Shown: positions 14,961 to 23,020 of the stretch, one piece after another
Layout of the letters: the number at the start of each line of letters is the position of its first letter
Numbering within the stretch: the stretch's first letter is position 1
Source of the DNA: a virus
IMG/VR virus record: IMGVR_UViG_3300036801_000054
Span: 1 to 51,358 of that record
DNA: 51,358 nucleotides
Strand: one strand, 5' to 3'
The notes under the pieces: generated by a model
Told to the model about the DNA's origin: nothing
The model's input: only the letters and a program-made list of their open reading frames with translations
The model's database searches: none
Made by a program: the position numbers and the translations under genes

Positions 14961-15320
14961 ATGTCGACACTGACCGCGAAAGACACGGAAGTACCGGGAA
15001 CCGCCAGCTACACGTTCAAATTCCTGGATGCGAAGGGCAAGGACGCCAAGGTCGATACGTCGGCTGGATTGCCGACTGTCACGCCAGACAATGCGAGCGT
15101 CGTCGACTCTGTCGGCGCGGTTGCCGATAATGGCGATGGAACGTTCACCGCCAGCGTTCACGTTCTCGACAATCTCGGCGCGTGCAATCTGACCGTCGCA
15201 GGCGATGCGGATTTGGGTGATGGCGTCGTTCCGGTCACCTTCGTCGACGTCGTCAGCGTCATCCCCGGCGACGCGACCACCGGCTCCGGGACGTTCGGCA
15301 CTATCACTCCCGACGCCTAG
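14961..15320 (+). CDS. Ig-like structural protein
   Basis: A 119-residue protein, strand-rich with Gly, Thr, Val and Asp, and an Ig-like repeat core (GTASYTFKFLDAKGKDAKVD, ADNGDGTFTASVHVLDNLG). This composition fits a virion surface or decoration protein. Clear AAAGGAACGCAC site ahead of ATG 14961; the upstream open frame to 14817 has no support. Confidence 0.65.
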   Translation: MSTLTAKDTEVPGTASYTFKFLDAKGKDAKVDTSAGLPTVTPDNASVVDSVGAVADNGDGTFTASVHVLDNLGACNLTVAGDADLGDGVVPVTFVDVVSVIPGDATTGSGTFGTITPDA

Positions 15321-15332
15321 TTCATCTCCAGG

Positions 15333-15399
15333 TCAGCGCGCGAGGTTTCGCTTTGGGCTCCTCCTCCCTAGTCTTCGGCGAAGCGCGCTGAATTTTTTT
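15333..15399 (+). terminator. Intrinsic terminator-like hairpin
   Basis: TCAGCGCGC (15333-15341) pairs with GCGCGCTGA (15383-15391), an inner TTCGC pairs with GCGAA (15378-15382), and a run of seven T follows at 15393-15399. It has the parts of a rho-independent terminator but the loop is long, so efficiency may be partial; the next ATG is only three bases away. Confidence 0.5.
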
Positions 15400-15401
15400 C
15401 A

Positions 15402-16169
15402 ATGATCTCCATCGGCATCTCCAGCAACGTGCAGGACACCATCCGGCAGTTGAACGCGCGCCGCGACCAGGTGCCGTTCGCGACCGCGGTTGCTCTCACT
15501 CGTACCGCCGTGAAAGTGAAGGACGCCGAGTACAAGGAGATGGTCGACGTCTTCGACCGCCCGACTCCGTACACGCTGAACTCGCTCTACGCGAAGGGCG
15601 CGACCAAGCAGAATCTCGAAGCCGTCGTCTGGCTCAAGTACGACACCAGCAAGGGGACGCCGGCCGATAAGTACCTGACGCCGGAGATCTCCGGCGGTCA
15701 ACGGCGGCTGAAGCGATTCGAGCGGGCGTTGCGCTCGGTTGGCGCGCTTCCTGACGGCTATTTCGCAGTCCCGGGAGCCGCCGCGAAGATGGACGCCTAC
15801 GGCAACATGGCGACATCGCAGATTGTGCAAATTCTGTCGTACTTCCGCGCGTTTAGGCCGGAGATCGGCTACCACGGCTTTCTCTCCAACATCACCGACA
15901 AGCGCAAAGCGAAGCTCGCTCGTGGCACCAAGCGGCAGCTCGGCTTCGAATACTTCGTCGGGAGCCCAGGAGACCGCTTGCCGCTCGGTGTCTGGCAGCG
16001 CTTTGGCTTCGCCCGCGGCTCGGCGATCAAACCGATCCTGATCTTTGTCAAGAGCGCGCACTACCCGATCCGCCTGGACTTCGGCTACGTGGCGCAGCAA
16101 ACGGTCAACCGCGAGTTTTCAGGCGAGTTCCAGCGCGCGCTAGCCGAAGCAACCGCGTCGGCGCACTGA
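15402..16169 (+). CDS. Putative head-tail or minor tail protein
   Basis: A 255-residue protein. The N-terminus (ISIGISSNVQDTIRQLNARR, then FATAVALTRTAVKVKDAEY) and FDRRPTPYTLNS-like block FDRPTPYTLNSLYAKGATK resemble a phage family located near portal genes and distantly like lambda gpZ minor tail proteins. No Shine-Dalgarno precedes the ATG; a U-run is there instead. Role in virion assembly is inferred from position. Confidence 0.6.
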   Translation: MISIGISSNVQDTIRQLNARRDQVPFATAVALTRTAVKVKDAEYKEMVDVFDRPTPYTLNSLYAKGATKQNLEAVVWLKYDTSKGTPADKYLTPEISGGQRRLKRFERALRSVGALPDGYFAVPGAAAKMDAYGNMATSQIVQILSYFRAFRPEIGYHGFLSNITDKRKAKLARGTKRQLGFEYFVGSPGDRLPLGVWQRFGFARGSAIKPILIFVKSAHYPIRLDFGYVAQQTVNREFSGEFQRALAEATASAH

Positions 16170-16178
16170 GGAGGGATC

Positions 16179-16490
16179 ATGGCATTCGACGCGAAAACTC
16201 CTGACGAGATACGACTCCTCACTTTCGATTTCGCCGCCAAGGCCGTATCCGGCGTGACGCTCTCGAATCCGACGCTCTCCGTTGACTCGGTTGTGGCCGG
16301 GACGGGGATCATCGGCGACGTGACGCTGGGTACGGGAGCGGTTGCGGACCTGACGGTGACCTCGCTCGGCACCGGCGGCATGGACGGCAGCCGCTACCGT
16401 CTGAAGGCCGAGGTTGACGCCAGCAATGGCGAGCATCTCGAAGTCTTCCGCGATTTGCCTGTGTCGATCAGCTCGGGGAGGGTCACATGA
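16179..16490 (+). CDS. Hypothetical Ig-like structural protein
   Basis: A 103-residue protein made of short strands with Thr, Gly and Val (TLSNPTLSVDSVVAGTGII). Similar in style to the protein at 14961. GAGGAGGG precedes the ATG. Likely a small virion component; no specific function. Confidence 0.65.
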   Translation: MAFDAKTPDEIRLLTFDFAAKAVSGVTLSNPTLSVDSVVAGTGIIGDVTLGTGAVADLTVTSLGTGGMDGSRYRLKAEVDASNGEHLEVFRDLPVSISSGRVT

Positions 16491-16756
16491 CCGACCGTTT
16501 TCCTATTCCGACCGCATCTGGAAGCCGCTTCGTCGATCGCGCCTTGGACGAAGACTTTGGCGCGCGCGCGAGCCCGATGATCCGGCGGATTGTCTGTTTG
16601 CTTTGGTGCAGCAGGCACGAACGCGGCGCTCGCGGCTGGGATGCGAGCGGACAAGGCAGGCTTGCCGTATGTCAGGGCTGCGGCTGCGCTCGCTTCGCTC
16701 CGGCGCCGCAGGAGGAAATTGAGCGACGCGCCGCTTGGCTGGCGCGAGATCAATGA
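16487..16756 (+). CDS. Cysteine-containing hypothetical protein
   Basis: An 89-residue protein with a possible zinc site (CLLWCSRHERG and CQGCGCARF). Not recognised. ATGA overlaps at both ends. Confidence 0.65.
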   Translation: MTDRFPIPTASGSRFVDRALDEDFGARASPMIRRIVCLLWCSRHERGARGWDASGQGRLAVCQGCGCARFAPAPQEEIERRAAWLARDQ

Positions 16757-17322
16757 CCGCCATCCTCAAGCACGAGCCGACGCAGGTCCGCGCCGGCGAC
16801 ACGTGGCAATGGAGGCGCGAGGACCTGGCAGCGAACTACCCGGCGCCGACATGGACGCTCTCCTACGTGTTCAAGAACGCGGTCAAGGCGTTCAGCTTCA
16901 GCGCCACCGCAGACGGCGCTTTCTTCGCGATCAACGTGCCATCTGCCGAGACCACGGACAACCCTGCCGGCTTCTATCGCTGGGCGGCGCAAGTCGCGAA
17001 CGGCGACGAGCGGCACACGGTCGGAACCGGCACGACGGAGGTGCTCGCCAACGTGTTCGACACGCCGGACGCGCCGCAGGATACGCGGTCAAAGGAACGC
17101 CGCATCCTGGACGCAATCGAGGCGGTCATCGAGAGCCGCGCGAGCAAGGATCAGGAACGCTACCAGATTGCCGGGCGCGAACTCTGGCGCACGCCGATCA
17201 AGGATTTGCTCATGCTCCGCGACGACTACGCGCAAGCGGTCGCGAGGCAAGAGGATGCCGCTCTACCGGCCGGCCAGCGCAAGGGGCGTAACGCCTACGT
17301 GCGATTCGGGCAAATCACATGA
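16753..17322 (+). CDS. Head-completion type protein upstream of the portal
   Basis: A 189-residue protein. The first 110 residues are strand-rich (TWTLSYVFKNAVKAFSFSAT); the C-terminus has ERYQIAGRELWRTPIKDLL then LRDDYAQAV and VRFG, a module often encoded just before lambda-type portals. Likely a head or head-tail joining protein; precise role unknown. Confidence 0.68.
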   Translation: MTAILKHEPTQVRAGDTWQWRREDLAANYPAPTWTLSYVFKNAVKAFSFSATADGAFFAINVPSAETTDNPAGFYRWAAQVANGDERHTVGTGTTEVLANVFDTPDAPQDTRSKERRILDAIEAVIESRASKDQERYQIAGRELWRTPIKDLLMLRDDYAQAVARQEDAALPAGQRKGRNAYVRFGQIT

Positions 17323-19229
17323 AGTTTGACGAGCCCCTGTTCTCGCCCGGCGCGAGCGCCATGATCGAGCGCAATGTCGCGGCGCGCCAAGCGCCGGCCG
17401 CACCTCGCCGCGGGCAGCGCATGTACGGAGCGGCGCTGCAAACCCGCCTGACCGCGAACTGGCAGGCGCAGACCGGCAGCTCGGATTCGGAACTCTGGTC
17501 GAGTCTGACCACGCTCCGCAACCGGTCGCGGCAACTGGTGCGAGACACGCCCTATGCCAAGCGGGCGAAGACGGTCATTGTGAACAACACCATCGGCTCT
17601 GGCATCAAGATGGAGCCGAAAGTAGTCAACCAGCGCGGCAACCAGATCAAGCCGGTGAACGCCGACATCTCGGCGGCGTGGAACGACTGGACCCGCGCTG
17701 AGAATTGTCACACCGGCGGGAAGCTCCACTTCTGCGATCTCGAGCGGATGGCCTTCGGCGAGATCGTCGAGGCCGGCGAGATCGTGCTACGGAAGCACTA
17801 CCAGCCTTTCGGCTCAAGCAAGGTGCCGTTCGCGATCGAGGTCATCGAGGGCGAGCGCCTTGCCGATGATGCCGTAACGCCGGTATCCGGCGGCTCGCAG
17901 TTCTACCGCATGGGCGTCGACCGCGATGTCTACGGTCGTCCGACCGGCTTCTTTATCCGGCGATTCCACCCGGGCGAGGTCCGCTATGCCGGCCCGGACC
18001 CGAACCTGCTCGAGCGTGTGCCGGCCGAGCAGATTTTCCACCTCTACATCATCTCGCGCTGGCCGCAGACCCGCGGCGAGCCGTGGCTGCATACCGCCAT
18101 GCGCCGGCTCAACGACATGGACGGCTACAGCGAGGCCGAGATCGTCGCCGCCCGCGCCGCAGCCTGCTACATGGGCATCATCACCACGCCAGACGAAAGC
18201 GGTATGGCCGACGGACCGGCGGCTGAGGGTGGCGTGCCAGAGTTCGAGCTCGCGCCCGGCGCGGTGCCGCGGCTGGCCCCTGGTGAACTCTGGAACGAGC
18301 ACAACCCGAACCGGCCGAATTCGGCGATGGACCCGTTCATGCGCCTGATGCTGCGCGAGGTCGCCGCCGGCGCCGACGTGTCCTACGAGTCGCTGTCGCG
18401 TGATTATTCACAGTCGAACTTTTCCAGCTCTAGGCTGGCGCTCCTCGACGATCGCGACCTCTGGCGCGTGTTTCAGCAGTTCTTCATCCGCAATTTCCGC
18501 GAGCCTCTGCACCGGGAATGGCTCCAGCAGGCCATCTATGCGCGCGCCATTCAATCGGTGAGCGTTTCCGACTACCTCGCCCAGCCCTCGAAGTTCGAGG
18601 CGGTTTCGTTCAAGCCGCGCGGATGGGGATGGATCGACCCGGTCAAAGAGGTCCAGGCGTACAAGGATGCGCGCCGGGCCGGATTCATCTCGACCGCGCG
18701 CATTATCGCCGCGACCGCCGACGGCGCCGACCGCGACGAGATTTGGACCGAGATCGCCGAAGAGAACGCCGATGCAGAGGCCAAGGGCATCACCGTCACG
18801 ACCGACCCCGGCGTGATTCTTGAGGGCCGCGAGAGTGACGCCACGCTTCCCGATCCTGCGGCGAATCCGAACGCCGATGCGGCGAGCGCCAGCGACGGCG
18901 CGACGCCTGGCGATGCTTATGCACGGGCGTTGACCGAGGTTGCCGGCGCGCAACGTGAACTCGCGCTGTCGGTGTCGAACATGAAGGCGCCGGTCGTGAA
19001 CATCTCGCCGCAGCCCGTGGTCGTGAATACGCCAGACGTGAAGGTAGAAGTGGCTGCGCCGCAAATCCATCTGGAAATGCCACAGCGCAGCGAACTTGAT
19101 CAAGCGGAGATATTGGAGCGCGACGACAACCGACTGGCCCGCGTCATCCGCACCAATCGCGGCGATTTTGAAATCACAGAGCGTGACGCTAACGGAGACG
19201 CGAAGCGCATGAAAAGGAAAAGCGCATGA
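17319..19229 (+). CDS. Portal protein (lambda family)
   Basis: A 636-residue lambda-type portal. Typical blocks: LRNRSRQLVRDTPYAKRAK and NNTIGSGIKM near residues 65-95; CDLERMAFGEIVEAGEIVLR; FHLYIISRWPQTRGEPWL; and DVSYESLSRDYSQSNFSSSR at about 355-375. The C-terminal 120 residues add a Val/Pro-rich linker and a charged tail not needed for the core. It forms the dodecameric gate through which terminase packs DNA. Confidence 0.93.
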   Translation: MKFDEPLFSPGASAMIERNVAARQAPAAPRRGQRMYGAALQTRLTANWQAQTGSSDSELWSSLTTLRNRSRQLVRDTPYAKRAKTVIVNNTIGSGIKMEPKVVNQRGNQIKPVNADISAAWNDWTRAENCHTGGKLHFCDLERMAFGEIVEAGEIVLRKHYQPFGSSKVPFAIEVIEGERLADDAVTPVSGGSQFYRMGVDRDVYGRPTGFFIRRFHPGEVRYAGPDPNLLERVPAEQIFHLYIISRWPQTRGEPWLHTAMRRLNDMDGYSEAEIVAARAAACYMGIITTPDESGMADGPAAEGGVPEFELAPGAVPRLAPGELWNEHNPNRPNSAMDPFMRLMLREVAAGADVSYESLSRDYSQSNFSSSRLALLDDRDLWRVFQQFFIRNFREPLHREWLQQAIYARAIQSVSVSDYLAQPSKFEAVSFKPRGWGWIDPVKEVQAYKDARRAGFISTARIIAATADGADRDEIWTEIAEENADAEAKGITVTTDPGVILEGRESDATLPDPAANPNADAASASDGATPGDAYARALTEVAGAQRELALSVSNMKAPVVNISPQPVVVNTPDVKVEVAAPQIHLEMPQRSELDQAEILERDDNRLARVIRTNRGDFEITERDANGDAKRMKRKSA

Positions 19230-19618
19230 CGGCAATCGTACCCGAAGCAAGTCAAGCCGATATGCTCGAGGATATTCTGCGCGACCCGTGCACGATCAGG
19301 CTTTATATCAACGATCCAGGCGTCTCGCCGACCGCTGCCGATTTTCAGGAAGCTGAAGGCGGCGGATACGCGGCGAAGCCCATGCGGGCAAAGGGCTGGG
19401 ATATGTCGCGGGCGCCCATGCTCGCATCCTACCCAAAGCAGGAGTGGCGCTTCTCCGGTCCGGCTGGCGTCGTTCGTGGCTACTACGTCACGCGCAACAG
19501 CGATGGAAAACTGCGCTGGTTCGATCCGCTCCCAGGCGGCCCGATGAACATTTTGAACGATGGCGATCAGATCGCGGTGTCGGTCGATCTTTCGCTCGCG
19601 GGCGATCAGTCCGCGTAA
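19226..19618 (+). CDS. Structural protein of unknown role (portal-adjacent)
   Basis: A 130-residue protein with DPCTIRLYINDPGVSPT at the start and WRFSGPAGVVRGYYVTRNSDGK later, ending in a strand-rich segment. This looks like a phage virion or tail-associated protein family of unknown function. Overlaps the portal stop by four bases. Confidence 0.65.
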   Translation: MTAIVPEASQADMLEDILRDPCTIRLYINDPGVSPTAADFQEAEGGGYAAKPMRAKGWDMSRAPMLASYPKQEWRFSGPAGVVRGYYVTRNSDGKLRWFDPLPGGPMNILNDGDQIAVSVDLSLAGDQSA

Positions 19619-19633
19619 CAAGGAGCGAGAGAC

Positions 19634-20074
19634 ATGGCAACCGGCAAGGGCAATACATTCATCAACGATTACCTCAAACTTCTGTTGAATGCGACGGCAA
19701 TCGCGAACATTGCAGATAACGCTGGCAGTGGGCCGCTGACGAACCTCATCATGGGGCTGTCGACTGGCACGCTCTCGGCAAGCTCGAGTCAGACCACGAC
19801 TGAGGCGGCCTACACATCCTATGCGCGCGTCGCGATAGCGCGCACGACCGGAGGCTTCACGGCAGCGAGCGCGCAATCATCGGTGCTTGTGGCGACATGC
19901 AGTTTCCCGGCGGCGACCGGCGGCAGCGAGACGGAGACCTATGCCATGCTCGGGACGGACAATACGGCGAGCGCGGGGAAGAGTCTTTACTTTGGTCCGG
20001 TGTCTCCAAATTTGGCAGTGTCGTCAGGAGTCACACCGCAGTTGACGACGGCAACCTCAATCGCGGAGGCTTAG
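19634..20074 (+). CDS. Phage structural protein (tail-fibre-type)
   Basis: A 146-residue protein starting with FINDYLKLLLNATAIANIAD and continuing LTNLIMGLSTGTL, a head often seen in small phage structural proteins annotated as tail-fibre or tail-associated. The rest is Ser/Thr/Ala-rich. GGAGCGAGAGAC precedes the ATG. Confidence 0.68.
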   Translation: MATGKGNTFINDYLKLLLNATAIANIADNAGSGPLTNLIMGLSTGTLSASSSQTTTEAAYTSYARVAIARTTGGFTAASAQSSVLVATCSFPAATGGSETETYAMLGTDNTASAGKSLYFGPVSPNLAVSSGVTPQLTTATSIAEA

Positions 20075-20491
20075 ATGAACGCGGAAGGCATCGCGCTCCT
20101 GCGCCTCCTTATCTTCAAGATGTGGTCGCTGAACGAGGCTCGCGAAAATGGCGACTGCGCGGCGATAGCCGAGACCATAAACACTTGGATGCCGCCCGGA
20201 ATGAAAGTGTCCGCCGCCGACGTTCAGACTGCGCTCGGGCGCTCTCCATCAGTCTCCGTTGCCGTCAACCTCGTCCTGCTGCGCACGAAGATCGACAAAA
20301 CGCCCACCCTCTATTCGGCACGTCTCAGCGGCGATTATCAGGCGATCCTGAACGAGGTCATCCGTGATCCAGAGTTGAGGCAAGCAACACTCGCCGACAT
20401 CGTGGAAGCGATGGCGATGCGTCCGGTCTCGCGGCCGACGCTAACGGTTGCAGGTTCCGCGAAGTTGATAGGAAGGGCGAGTCTGGGATGA
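20075..20491 (+). CDS. Hypothetical protein
   Basis: A 138-residue helical protein, not recognised. ATG follows the previous TAG directly. It ends in an ATGA overlap with a signal-peptide-bearing gene. Confidence 0.62.
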   Translation: MNAEGIALLRLLIFKMWSLNEARENGDCAAIAETINTWMPPGMKVSAADVQTALGRSPSVSVAVNLVLLRTKIDKTPTLYSARLSGDYQAILNEVIRDPELRQATLADIVEAMAMRPVSRPTLTVAGSAKLIGRASLG

Positions 20492-22044
20492 AGCTCGCCG
20501 CGTTCCTGTTCGCCGCGTTCGCAGCGTCGGCGCTCGGACAGGGCGTCAACCTCAACGGCGTCGGGACGAACAGCGCTCCGGGAAGCTACACCGGAGTCGG
20601 TGGATCCGGCTCGACCTCGGCCGGGCAGGGCGGCTTCGTTTGGGGCATCGGCTCGCGCGAGGATGGAGGAGGCTCTGCGCTCGGCCGGAACAACAACGCC
20701 TTCGGGACTGATTCCCACGTCACCGGGCAGGGCGTCTGGGTCATGCACGACAACGGCGTGGGCGAGGGCTGGGCCAACTTCTCCAACGGCATGCAAGGCA
20801 GGGTCATGGGTCATCAAGCGAACGACCGCGCGATTCGCGGCGCTCGCGCATATGCCATCGGCGCGTTTTCGTGTGACGGGGATTGCGGACGCGGCGTCGG
20901 CGACGCGCAGAGAATCGAACTTATGGTTCGCGCGACTACGGTCGGAGCGGCATCCATGCAGCTTTCGTCCTCGAACAATGGCGCCGGAATTTCCCCGAAC
21001 ATTACGGTTATGGTCGTACCGGACAACGGAAGCATGCGCTTGCGCGGAAGTGTCGTCGCTCGCGATCTGGCAACCGGCGCGAGCAAAAGTTGGGACTTCA
21101 AGGCGCTGGCACGGCGCGGCGTGGGCGCGGCATCGGTAGTCCTCGTCGGTGCGACCGTAACGCCTGAATTCTCGGACGCTTCTGCATCGGCGTGGACGCT
21201 TTCGGTATTTGCCGATGTAAGCCGCGGATCGATCGCCGTCGTCGGCAATGGCGAGGCAGGGAAAACGATTCAATGGGCCGCAGACGAGTGGACCGTCGAG
21301 AATGTCGGCGGCGGCGGGACTGCGCCGCCCCCAGGGCTCGCGGTCGCGACGGCATCGCTCCCGGTTGGAACCGTCGGGACGGTTTACTCGGAGACGCTGG
21401 CTTCGACAGGGGGGACGCCGCCGTATTCCTGGAATGCAGCGGTGCTACCGGCGGGCCTAGCGCTGTCCGGAGCGAACATCGGAGGGACGCCGACTGCCTC
21501 AGGGCAATCGACGGTGTTGTTCACCGTGACGGATTCGGTCTCGGCGACGGCGAACGCGTCACTGCTCATGACGATCAACGACCAGGGCGCTCCGCCGCCG
21601 ACGCAGTTGGCGAACGCGAGCTTCGAATCCCCGTTCCTCTCGGGCGGTTATCAGTATCGATCGGCGGGCGCATTCTGGGTCTTCTCCGGGAATAGCGGGG
21701 TCGCGGCGAACAACAGTGCATTTCACCCGGCGCCCGCGCCGGATGGGGTTCAATGCGCCTTCGTGCAGATGATGGGAACCGTATCGCAAACCGTGACGCT
21801 CGCCGCCGGAAGTTACACGCTGTCGTTCAAGGCGAGCGCGCGGCCACAGCAAGGTCCGAACGCGGTAACGGTCGCGCTCGACGGCGCGCAGATCGGCGCG
21901 ACCGTGACGCCGCCGAGCAGCCAAATTTGGACCGCCTACTCGATCCCGTTCGCTATCGCTGCCGACGGACCTCATACGATCTCGTTCGCCGGGCAGGCCA
22001 CGACGGACCTGACGACGTTCGTCGACGCCGTAACGATTCAATAG
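20488..22044 (+). CDS. Adhesin-like protein with signal peptide, Ig-like and carbohydrate-binding-like domains
   Basis: A 518-residue protein. Residues 1-18 (KLAAFLFAAFAASALGQ) read as a signal peptide. A Gly/Asn-rich region (about 20-120) resembles surface-protein or fibre-head segments. Residues about 275-365 form an Ig-like putative domain (LPVGTVGTVYSETLASTGGTP). The C-terminal 150 residues (NASFESPFLSGGYQYRSA to TFVDAVTIQ) look like a galactose-binding/DUF642-type jelly roll. This suggests sugar binding at a cell surface. The signal peptide is odd for a virion protein; it might be exported from the infected cell or the segment may be a hydrophobic virion anchor. Confidence 0.65.
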   Translation: MKLAAFLFAAFAASALGQGVNLNGVGTNSAPGSYTGVGGSGSTSAGQGGFVWGIGSREDGGGSALGRNNNAFGTDSHVTGQGVWVMHDNGVGEGWANFSNGMQGRVMGHQANDRAIRGARAYAIGAFSCDGDCGRGVGDAQRIELMVRATTVGAASMQLSSSNNGAGISPNITVMVVPDNGSMRLRGSVVARDLATGASKSWDFKALARRGVGAASVVLVGATVTPEFSDASASAWTLSVFADVSRGSIAVVGNGEAGKTIQWAADEWTVENVGGGGTAPPPGLAVATASLPVGTVGTVYSETLASTGGTPPYSWNAAVLPAGLALSGANIGGTPTASGQSTVLFTVTDSVSATANASLLMTINDQGAPPPTQLANASFESPFLSGGYQYRSAGAFWVFSGNSGVAANNSAFHPAPAPDGVQCAFVQMMGTVSQTVTLAAGSYTLSFKASARPQQGPNAVTVALDGAQIGATVTPPSSQIWTAYSIPFAIAADGPHTISFAGQATTDLTTFVDAVTIQ

Positions 22045-22053
22045 GGCGCGGCC

Positions 22054-22542
22054 ATGAACCTCACCTCCGCTCAACGAACCACGCTTGCCGCAGACATCAA
22101 CGGGCAGGCATCTCTCGCCGCCGCGCGCACGACGCACGACGCTCCGGCGGTCGCCGCGTTCTACGCGGGGACTGGAGCGGTTAACGTGTGGCGCAACGAT
22201 GTGTCGGTCGCGTCGGTTATCGCGGTCATCGGCATGAGTGAATTCGTGGGACTGACGGCGATCAAGCAGAACGGTTTGATCCTGCTCACCCAAGCACCGG
22301 TTGTCGATGCTACGCAGGCTACCGTGCGCGCTGGATTTGCCTCAATCTTCGCGGCTGGCGCGACCCTGACCGCACTCAATGCTCTGGCGATTCGCGCTGC
22401 GACGAAGTTTGAGGCTCTGTTCACAAACGGCGCCGCGGTCAATGGGTCGTTTCTGATGCAGAACGATGGCAATCTGCCGGCGCTGACGCTTCTCGGGCAA
22501 GCTCTCGATCCGGCGACGGTCGCGCTCGCGATGGGATGGTGA
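22054..22542 (+). CDS. Phage structural-type hypothetical protein
   Basis: A 162-residue Ala/Thr/Val-rich protein. The start MNLTSAQRTTLAADI and FYAGTGAVNVWRND are seen in phage proteins of unknown function near fibre genes. No specific role can be given. Confidence 0.65.
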   Translation: MNLTSAQRTTLAADINGQASLAAARTTHDAPAVAAFYAGTGAVNVWRNDVSVASVIAVIGMSEFVGLTAIKQNGLILLTQAPVVDATQATVRAGFASIFAAGATLTALNALAIRAATKFEALFTNGAAVNGSFLMQNDGNLPALTLLGQALDPATVALAMGW

Positions 22543-22543
22543 G

Positions 22544-23020
22544 ATGGCGACCGTAAACTTCTATTGGGCAACCCAGACCGCAGTTACGCTGACCACGGCA
22601 GGAGCGAGCACTGCGGATGGAACGTATGGTGCAGCCGGCACCGATCTTGATGTGCGTTCCGCTGGAAATGCGAGCCTGCTTACCGATGCCGATTTCCTAC
22701 TGATCTGCCAAGTGGCTACAGCGACCGGTATCGTCGCGGGCAAGGTCATGGCGGACCTGTACGCGCTGCCGAAGCTGGATGCGACGAATTTGCCGCAAAT
22801 CGATACCACGAGCTCGTCAAGCTACGCGCCGCCAAATCATCGGATCGGGTCCTTTTACGCGGCCAAGGCGCCGAGCACAAACACCGATACCTATTTCGCG
22901 ATCACCGGCGTGCTGCTTAAGCCGAACCTCTACACGCTAGCCATCATCAATCGTTGCGGGCAGACGATCAGCGCCAATTGGACGCTGAAAGCGTACTGCA
23001 CCGATTTGCAGGGCGTGTAG
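22544..23020 (+). CDS. Hypothetical structural protein
   Basis: A 158-residue strand-rich protein (VNFYWATQTAVTLTTAG; NLYTLAIINRCGQTISANW). Likely a virion component of the same block, adjacent to the repeat protein. Confidence 0.65.
   Translation: MATVNFYWATQTAVTLTTAGASTADGTYGAAGTDLDVRSAGNASLLTDADFLLICQVATATGIVAGKVMADLYALPKLDATNLPQIDTTSSSSYAPPNHRIGSFYAAKAPSTNTDTYFAITGVLLKPNLYTLAIINRCGQTISANWTLKAYCTDLQGV

Noticed and set aside
18408-19250. Reverse-strand open frame opposite the portal gene
   Set aside because: Antisense shadow; no ribosome site and composition typical of noise.
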